28,189 nucleotides of DNA from Clostridium sp. CAG:557 (lineage in GTDB: Bacteria; Bacillota; Clostridia; Oscillospirales; Acutalibacteraceae), in the NCBI GenBank assembly GCA_000435275.1, contig FR883894.1, forward strand, positions 57,794-85,982. The letters are read 5' to 3'. A model generated the notes under the pieces. It made no database searches, was not told the DNA's origin, and was given only the letters and a program-made list of their open reading frames with translations. Numbering within the stretch: the stretch's first letter is position 1; each line of letters starts with the position of its first letter. Positions 23,885 through 28,189 of the stretch are shown here, piece after piece. Position numbers and translations under genes: made by a program.

Positions 23885-24844
23885 TTAATTGAACATGGAT
23901 GAAACAGGAACGTCCTCGTAAATTCGCTCTATGGCTTCCGCAAACAGTGATGCAACCGATAAAACGTTAAATTTATTGATGAATTTTTCTTTTGGAATCG
24001 GAATGGTATCTAGCAAAAATAATTCTTTAATAGAACTATTTTTGATGCGCTCGATGGCAGGTCCAGACAAAACTGCATGAGTTGCACACGCCAAAACTGC
24101 ATTGGCTTCGCCCTTTTCAATGACGGCAGAAGCGGCATTGCATAAAGTTCCAGCAGTGTCGATCATATCGTCGACGAGTATAACATTTTTATTTTTCACG
24201 TCACCAATAATGTTCATCACTTCCGAGACATTTGCGCGTTGACGGCGTTTATCGATGATAGCAATCGGGAGCGAAAGTTTTGAAGCGAAAGCCCTAACGC
24301 GCGTTACAGAGCCCAAATCCGGAGAAACAACAATGTACTCATCGGTATAATTTTTGACTTTATTTTTCAAAAAAGATGCCAATAACCGACCTCCAACAAG
24401 GTGATCAACGGGAATGTTGAAAAATCCTTGAATTTGGGGAGCGTGGAGATCCATGGTAAGTACGCGGTCTGCGCCGGCAGTCGTAATTAAATCGGCCACA
24501 AGTTTTGCAGAAATTGGATCTCGAGCCTTAGCTTTTCTGTCTTGACGAGCATATCCAAAATACGGGATAACCGCGGTGATTCGGGCAGCAGAAGCTCGTT
24601 TCATTGCATCAATCATTATAAGTAATTCCATCAAATTTTGGTTGACAGGATTACAAGTCGATTGAACAATAAAGCAGTCCGAGCCGCGAACTGATTCGTT
24701 TAGTGAAACAGAAATTTCTCCATCGCTGAAAGTTTTTACATCCACCTTACCAAGAGGCATTTTTAAAGCGTCTGCGATGTGTTTTGCCACTGTTGGATTC
24801 GAATTTCCTGCAAAAATTTTGATGCCTTTACCATGAAAATTCAT
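23885..24844 (-). CDS. prs: Ribose-phosphate pyrophosphokinase (PRPP synthetase)
   Basis: Makes PRPP from ribose 5-phosphate and ATP for nucleotide, histidine, tryptophan and NAD synthesis. 319 residues, class I. FAGNSNPTVAKHIA near the N-terminus, ATP-binding YFGYARQDRKAKARDPISAK (95-114), catalytic region with MDLHAPQIQGFF (131-142), and PRPP loop VILVDDMIDTAGT (221-233). GGGGAG precedes the ATG. It follows glmU by 52 bases. Confidence 0.97.
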   Translation of the reverse strand: MNFHGKGIKIFAGNSNPTVAKHIADALKMPLGKVDVKTFSDGEISVSLNESVRGSDCFIVQSTCNPVNQNLMELLIMIDAMKRASAARITAVIPYFGYARQDRKAKARDPISAKLVADLITTAGADRVLTMDLHAPQIQGFFNIPVDHLVGGRLLASFLKNKVKNYTDEYIVVSPDLGSVTRVRAFASKLSLPIAIIDKRRQRANVSEVMNIIGDVKNKNVILVDDMIDTAGTLCNAASAVIEKGEANAVLACATHAVLSGPAIERIKNSSIKELFLLDTIPIPKEKFINKFNVLSVASLFAEAIERIYEDVPVSSMFN

Positions 24845-24896
24845 AATTTGTCTCCCCAGTTCTATTTTGTATTACAAAAAGTATAATTTTGTGAAA

Positions 24897-25928
24897 TTAT
24901 ACCAATTTATCGTTTTTTATAACAGAAAATGGTCTGATTGAAACGTCAGAGAGAATGCGAGAATGGGCACAGTCAACGGCTCGAAGAGAAATATTATTTC
25001 CAATTAGACAGTTTTCAATGTGAGCGTTAGGACCAATGGAACAGTTTGTGCCAATGATGGTTTTTCCGGTAATAACGGTGCCAGGAAGAATGCAGGTATT
25101 TTGCCCAATTTTAACTTCATCAGTAATGATAATGCTGTCCGTGCAAGGAATGTCTACGCCATTCATCATCAATTTTTTTAAAATCTGATTTCGAGCGATA
25201 TTATTGAGTTCATTCAACTGAATTGGATTGTTGGCGCCGAGAACGGTATTTTCTGATTGAGAAATATAAGCATTAACGTTAAAACCTCGTGAAAGTAGTA
25301 ACCCTATAGCGTCTGGCAGATAAAATTCTCCTTGAGAATTGTTATTTTTGATGCTGTGTAAAACTTCCAAAAGTGAGCGAATATTAAACCAATAGGCGCC
25401 AGAGTTGACTTCATTAATTTTTTGAATTTTTTCGTCAGCGTCTTTTTGTTCGACGATAGCGGCCAAAGTGCCGGTGTGACTAGTGCGAATAATTCTTCCG
25501 TAACCGAAAGGATTTTTTATTCTGGCAGAAATCACCGTTGCGGCGTTATTTTGGCTTTTGTGAAGAGCGTAGGCACTTTTTATAGTGTCGCTGTCGATAA
25601 ACGGTGAGTCACCATTAAGCACAAGAACGTCATTGTCAATATTCTCTAAAAGAAATTCTTTTGCCGTTAGAACCGCATGAGCCGTGCCTTTTCGCTCGTT
25701 TTGAATCACAGTCTTGTAAGGCAAAGAAAGTGGATTTAAATAGTCAATAACTACATCGCTTTTGAACCCGGTAACAACGCAAACAGTTGAAATATCCGCG
25801 CTGTTCAGGGCGTTTAATACCCATTTTAGCATCGGGCGAAACAAAACTTTTGAAAGAACCTTGGGCATATTCGATTTCATCCGAGTTCCTTCACCTGCGG
25901 CTAAAACGATTGAACAGGTATTTTTCAT
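24897..25928 (-). CDS. glmU: UDP-GlcNAc pyrophosphorylase, GlmU-like, lacking the acetyltransferase active site
   Basis: 343 residues against about 455 for bifunctional GlmU. The uridyltransferase half is complete: LAAGEGTRMKS (9-19), PKVL, GTAHAV near 81-86, NGDSPF near 104-109, and GYGRI. A left-handed beta-helix follows (about 250-335, hexapeptide-like IGQNTCILPGTVITG). The protein stops at RPFSVIKNDKLV, just where family members carry the GPFA.LRPG segment, so the catalytic His/Tyr/Asn/Lys of acetyl transfer (E. coli H363, Y366, N377, K392) are absent. The stop is 52 bases before prs, too close for a lost remainder. Known chemistry for the remaining half: UTP plus GlcNAc-1-P to UDP-GlcNAc. 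GGAGG precedes the ATG. Confidence 0.88.
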   Translation of the reverse strand: MKNTCSIVLAAGEGTRMKSNMPKVLSKVLFRPMLKWVLNALNSADISTVCVVTGFKSDVVIDYLNPLSLPYKTVIQNERKGTAHAVLTAKEFLLENIDNDVLVLNGDSPFIDSDTIKSAYALHKSQNNAATVISARIKNPFGYGRIIRTSHTGTLAAIVEQKDADEKIQKINEVNSGAYWFNIRSLLEVLHSIKNNNSQGEFYLPDAIGLLLSRGFNVNAYISQSENTVLGANNPIQLNELNNIARNQILKKLMMNGVDIPCTDSIIITDEVKIGQNTCILPGTVITGKTIIGTNCSIGPNAHIENCLIGNNISLRAVDCAHSRILSDVSIRPFSVIKNDKLV

Positions 25929-25957
25929 TATAAAGCCTCCGAAAATTCAAGGTAAAA

Positions 25958-26458
25958 ATGCGCTATACAATATTATCGCACATACAGAAATTTTTGCAAG
26001 AGAAATTTTTATCTATGTTAATGACCTTTTGCTTTTTAGTGTCTTTTTCTCATTTAACGGTGTTTGCTGAGATTGATATGGAGCATAATTGCATAAAAGA
26101 TTTTGATCTGAGGCTTAATAGTTGGTGCGTTGGGCCATGCAAAAATGGTAAAGCCTCATGCATAAAAAATTTGATACGTTATGACGGCACAGAAGAATTT
26201 GATGCTTTCTTGAGGAATTTAGAAAAAACAGCTGAGGCTGAAAAAGAAGAAGCTTTTTGGATACCTCTATTAGAAAAAATTTTGATTGGTGTTGGGTCTA
26301 CTGGCGTATTGGGAGCTTTTACATATCTTGCACCTGCTACAACAATTTTGGCAACGGTTGGCACCCTAATAATAGGAAAAATCATTTACATTGCACATGA
26401 TAATATTATTGAGCCAATTGGAGAGATAACGGGAACTTTTACTAAAGGATTTATCTGA
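25958..26458 (+). CDS. Predicted secreted or membrane protein of unknown function
   Basis: 166 residues; not recognised. AAGG 5 bases before the ATG supports this start, and an internal ATG at 26015 would remove a basic n-region. Residues 1-37 form a long signal peptide with a probable cut after TVFA. The mature part begins with a cysteine-containing segment (C45, C57, C61, C68 by my count) suggesting disulfides. A charged helix at about 78-98 (EEFDAFLRNLEKTAEAEKEE) follows, and a long hydrophobic segment from 103 to about 147 probably spans the membrane. The stop is followed immediately by more open frame in phase (to 26596), so the C-terminus may be lost to a nonsense change. Low GC and no conserved neighbours; accessory. 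Confidence 0.6.
   Translation: MRYTILSHIQKFLQEKFLSMLMTFCFLVSFSHLTVFAEIDMEHNCIKDFDLRLNSWCVGPCKNGKASCIKNLIRYDGTEEFDAFLRNLEKTAEAEKEEAFWIPLLEKILIGVGSTGVLGAFTYLAPATTILATVGTLIIGKIIYIAHDNIIEPIGEITGTFTKGFI
25970..25999 (-). promoter_or_regulatory. Candidate glmU promoter inside the divergent gene
   Basis: Leftward TTGCAA (25994-25999) and TAATAT (25970-25975), 18 bases apart, about 42 bases before the glmU ATG. Only 29 bases separate glmU from the divergent reading frame, so the promoter must overlap that frame. Confidence 0.4.
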
Positions 26459-26470
26459 ATTAAAGATAGG

Positions 26471-26596
26471 ATGTTTGGAATAAAAAAGCCAAAAGAACCG
26501 GATAAAGGTCTATTTGGAAATGCTAAAGATACATTGTTTGGTGATAAAACGAAAGAAAATTCAATGAAGGCATACTTGAGTCTATTAGAAAGTTGA
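26471..26596 (+). pseudogene. In-phase open stretch after the preceding stop
   Basis: Same frame as the 25958 gene, separated from it by one TGA. 41 codons from ATG 26471 (MFGIKKPKEPDKGLFGNAKD), with a LFGNAKD / LFGDKTK near-repeat. The nearest AGG is only 3 bases before the ATG, too close for good initiation. Most likely the remnant C-terminal tail of the upstream gene, though an independent small gene is possible. Confidence 0.35.
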
Positions 26597-26838
26597 TTTT
26601 GGGGGATAGAATAGTTACTGTTTTAACCAAAGAACAGAAAAAAGCCTTTGTAAATGCTATTCGTAGGGAACTTTATCAGCAAGTGAAAGATAAAAAGTGG
26701 CTTAATAATAAGTTGCTTTTGCTTTCTATTGACATAGACCCAAAAGTTATGAAATCCGGTTTAAAGTTTGACAATGCTAATTTATCACTAAATTACGAAG
26801 AACCATTAATAAATTACTTCAAAAAAATAAAAGAATAA
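26593..26838 (+). CDS. Hypothetical protein or frameshifted gene fragment
   Basis: 81 codons in a different frame from the two preceding stretches, ending IKE. The frame is already open from 26548 (encoding NEGILESIRKLILGDRIV) and overlaps the previous stretch. There is no ATG near the beginning and no ribosome-binding site before the only early candidate, a TTG. The composition looks protein-like (LTKEQKKAFVNAIRREL, an amphipathic helix). I read it as the downstream part of a gene broken by a frameshift near 26545-26560, not an intact gene. No family recognised. Confidence 0.4.
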   Translation: MILGDRIVTVLTKEQKKAFVNAIRRELYQQVKDKKWLNNKLLLLSIDIDPKVMKSGLKFDNANLSLNYEEPLINYFKKIKE

Positions 26839-26845
26839 AAAGTAA

Positions 26846-26877
26846 AAAGGTCTCCATTCGAGCTAACGGAGGTCTTT
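26846..26877 (+). terminator. Terminator after the hypothetical gene remnants
   Basis: Ten-pair stem AAAGGTCTCC / GGAGGTCTTT with two G-U pairs and a 12-base loop, 8 bases after the stop at 26838. The T-tract is short (TTTGTCTT). Confidence 0.6.
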
Positions 26878-27048
26878 GTCTTGCATTTGTGTTAAATGTG
26901 TGATTAAAGCTTCTGCCACTTCTATTTTGAATTTCCTTATAACCTCTGCTGTAGATTTATTTTTCTATTTCAACAAATGCTCTCAGTTAGATAAGAGTAA
27001 GCACTGAAGGAAAACCGGTGCTTGTTGCTTAATTTATTAAGGCCCTAT
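26878..27048. other. Intergenic DNA with one hairpin and a short open stretch
   Basis: No gene supported. AAGCACTG / CGGTGCTT (26999-27023) forms an 8-pair stem with one U-G pair and no T-run. On the minus strand about 33 codons (roughly 26863-26964, encoding STAEVIRKFKIEVAEAL) are open and look protein-like, but they lack a start and overlap the terminator; probably a remnant. Confidence 0.35.
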
Positions 27049-27473
27049 TTAGAAGCTATGTACGTGAGACTTATAGTGTCCCCCTACTCCTACAATTCCT
27101 CCATTCACTAATAACTTTTAACAGCTTTTTATAACTTATAAGAAAACTGACGTTATCAAATTTTAATACCGACTTTATAACCTTTAAACTTTTTTGCATT
27201 GTGTTATTTAAATATGTACTGTGAAAATTAGTTGAATTGTAATAAAACTCTTTGAAATTGTTGAATGTGTTTCCTATTTTATAATAAGAGTCTAAATATT
27301 AGAGAAAGTACCAGGAACCGTATTTGTTTAGAACCCTTGTTTAAAAATTTTACAACCAACAAGTACCTTTAACATTTTCATAAAAGATTTCTTTATCTTG
27401 TAACGTTCAGATTCTTCGTTTATCATGTTTTCGTATTTTTGAATTAGCTTTTGTTTACATTTAAATATACTTC
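27049..27473 (-). pseudogene. Out-of-frame continuation of a decayed secreted-protein gene
   Basis: Downstream of the 27474-27605 signal-peptide frame, two further minus-strand open stretches follow in other frames. One is 27328-27483 (51 codons, with LIQKYENMINEESERYKIKK). The other is 27071-27298 (75 codons, with YLDSYYKIGNTFNNFKEF and MQKSLKVIKSVLKFDN). Thirteen open codons precede the second, beyond one TAA. The last few codons may move to a third frame ending at 27049 (GGIVGVGGHYKSHVHSF). None has its own ribosome-binding site, and the residue mix looks like real protein. I read this as one gene of about 180 codons broken by frameshifts and a nonsense change. Random open frames in AT-rich DNA are the alternative. 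Confidence 0.4.
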
Positions 27474-27605
27474 TTAAGGTCGATTAAGTTGTACATTAGA
27501 AGCTTTTGAATAGTTCACAGGTTGAATTTCCTCTGCAAATGAAGCGCTTACAAATAGTCCCAGTAAAAGAACTAATGATAACATAATAGGAATAAATTTC
27601 TTCAT
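27474..27605 (-). CDS. Short signal-peptide reading frame, probably the 5' end of a broken gene
   Basis: 43 codons from ATG 27605: a textbook signal peptide (MKKFIPIMLSLVLLLGLFVS with cleavage after ASFA) followed by only about 19 mature residues (EEIQPVNYSKASNVQLNRP). The frame is open to 27683 but upstream residues do not belong to a signal peptide. No clear Shine-Dalgarno precedes the ATG. A continuing frame opens 8 bases before the stop, so this is probably a truncated N-terminus. A small secreted peptide cannot be excluded. Confidence 0.45.
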   Translation of the reverse strand: MKKFIPIMLSLVLLLGLFVSASFAEEIQPVNYSKASNVQLNRP

Positions 27606-27671
27606 AATGATTTTTCGCAATACTTCAAAATTATATTTTTCTATTAAAAAATGATGCAATGGCTGTGCACA

Positions 27672-27732
27672 AAGGTGTGACAAAATAACTAGCGATCTTT
27701 GCTACGAAAATAAAAAGTAGCAACTGCACCTT
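27672..27732 (-). other. Structured non-coding segment downstream of the IS110 transposase
   Basis: TTGCTAC (27699-27705) pairs with GTAGCAA (27717-27723) over an 11-base loop. Outside it AAGGTG (27672-27677) pairs with CACCTT (27727-27732), leaving an asymmetric internal loop. It lies about 95 bases past the transposase stop. It may be part of the insertion element's non-coding end; no function is shown. Confidence 0.35.
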
Positions 27733-27776
27733 GACAAATAGGTTTTCAACACCTCATGAAAGTGAATCTCAGCAGG

Positions 27777-27803
27777 AAAAAAGGCAAGCAAAACCTGCCT
27801 TTT
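27777..27803 (-). terminator. Terminator of the IS110 transposase gene
   Basis: Read leftward: AAAAGGCA, 9-base loop, TGCCTTTT followed by TT and CC. About 22 bases after the transposase stop. Confidence 0.75.
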
Positions 27804-27825
27804 AAAAGTCTGCAAAAAATTATAT

Positions 27826-28189
27826 TTAACATGGAGCAACAATTTGATATCCAAGCTTAGTAAGCTCACCAATAAAGCGTTCAGTCTTTCTTTTCTGATA
27901 CTTTAGTCTTAAGGTTTCGTAGGTAGGATCATCGTAGGGGACAAGATTTTTTAGCATGTTAAAAATAACGGTGAGAATTTTTCTAGCAAGAGCGATGGTG
28001 GCGCGTTTAGCACCTTTTTGACTTTTTAAACGCCAGTACCAATTGGCAAGATATGCATTTCTCTTTCCGGCAATAACCCAAGCAATTTCACAGAGCATAT
28101 TTTTCAAGTAAGGATTTCCTTTGGTTATATGGCAACTCTTTCTTTTTCCTGCACTTTCGTTGTTTCCGGGACTCGGTCCACAATGCCCG
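27826..28189 (-). CDS. IS110-family transposase, C-terminal part (continues past window)
   Basis: About 121 codons, open to the window edge. The visible end carries the IS110/IS116/IS902 C-terminal domain: GPSPGNNESAGKRKS, then ITKGNPYLKNMLCEIAWVIA, SQKGAKRATIALARKI, and a basic tail ending YQIVAPC. In this family a RuvC-like DEDD N-terminal domain pairs with this serine-containing C-terminal domain for site-specific insertion without terminal inverted repeats. The N-terminal half and the 5' non-coding end lie outside the window, so intactness cannot be judged. Its position beside decayed genes fits an insertion hotspot between glmU and the next core gene. Confidence 0.88.
   Translation of the reverse strand, partial: GHCGPSPGNNESAGKRKSCHITKGNPYLKNMLCEIAWVIAGKRNAYLANWYWRLKSQKGAKRATIALARKILTVIFNMLKNLVPYDDPTYETLRLKYQKRKTERFIGELTKLGYQIVAPC

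Larger units (their letters stand above)
27777..28189 (-). mobile_element. IS110-family insertion sequence (partial, right boundary unknown)
   Basis: Contains the transposase end and its terminator. IS110-type elements lack obvious terminal repeats, and I could not place the element end; it may extend past 27777 toward 27600. Whether it is the IS110 or IS1111 subgroup cannot be told from the C-terminus alone. Confidence 0.6.

Noticed and set aside
1..28189. CRISPR arrays, tRNA, rRNA and known riboswitches
   Set aside because: I saw no regularly spaced direct repeats, no tRNA or rRNA signatures, and no riboswitch core I recognise.

Overview
The window is the chromosomal replication origin region of a low-GC Gram-positive bacterium, most likely a member of the Clostridia (Oscillospirales/Ruminococcaceae-like). 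That placement is inference from gene order, low GC, the Firmicutes-type gene set (remB, jag, yidD, parAB with the Bacillus-type parS sequence) and the style of the DnaA and Mfd proteins; no marker here gives a genus. Layout: positions 1-6212 are a leftward operon in the order dnaA, dnaN, yaaA, recF, remB, a small zinc-ribbon membrane protein, and gyrB (cut by the window edge). Adjacent genes overlap by a few bases or lie a few bases apart, so translation is probably coupled. The origin lies between dnaN and dnaA (about 4586-4892). It holds a DnaA-trio-like unwinding element beside dnaN and many degenerate DnaA-box-like repeats, but no perfect TTATCCACA. Positions 6505-16495 run rightward: rpmH, rnpA, yidD, yidC, jag, mnmE, mnmG, rsmG, parA, parB, serS. 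This is the classic origin-proximal set for ribosome and RNase P, membrane insertion, tRNA U34 modification, 16S methylation, chromosome segregation and seryl-tRNA charging. Two perfect 16-bp parS sites are present, one inside mnmG and one inside the transcription terminator of rsmG just ahead of the parAB promoter. Positions 16588-19521 hold a DUF3048 (YerB-like) gene, inorganic pyrophosphatase, and a foldase-like lipoprotein. Positions 19747-25928 are a leftward housekeeping cluster glmU-prs-pth-mfd (UDP-GlcNAc, PRPP, peptidyl-tRNA hydrolysis, transcription-repair coupling), oriented head-on to a fork leaving this origin. GlmU lacks the acetyltransferase active-site region. Positions 25958-28189 are accessory and apparently decaying. 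A predicted secreted/membrane protein gene is followed by out-of-phase continuations, a second signal-peptide gene appears broken into three frames, and an IS110-family transposase C-terminus runs off the window end.

Most unusual features: two intergenic elements (6761-6898 and 19556-19677) fold into the same four-way cloverleaf (a GC-rich closing stem plus three hairpins) although their sequences are largely unrelated; both central arms begin GGTTCAA. I do not recognise them. They are candidates for a structured mobile repeat or RNA family. Other points of interest are the parS/terminator fusion, the origin architecture, the truncated GlmU, and a structured segment downstream of the IS110 transposase.
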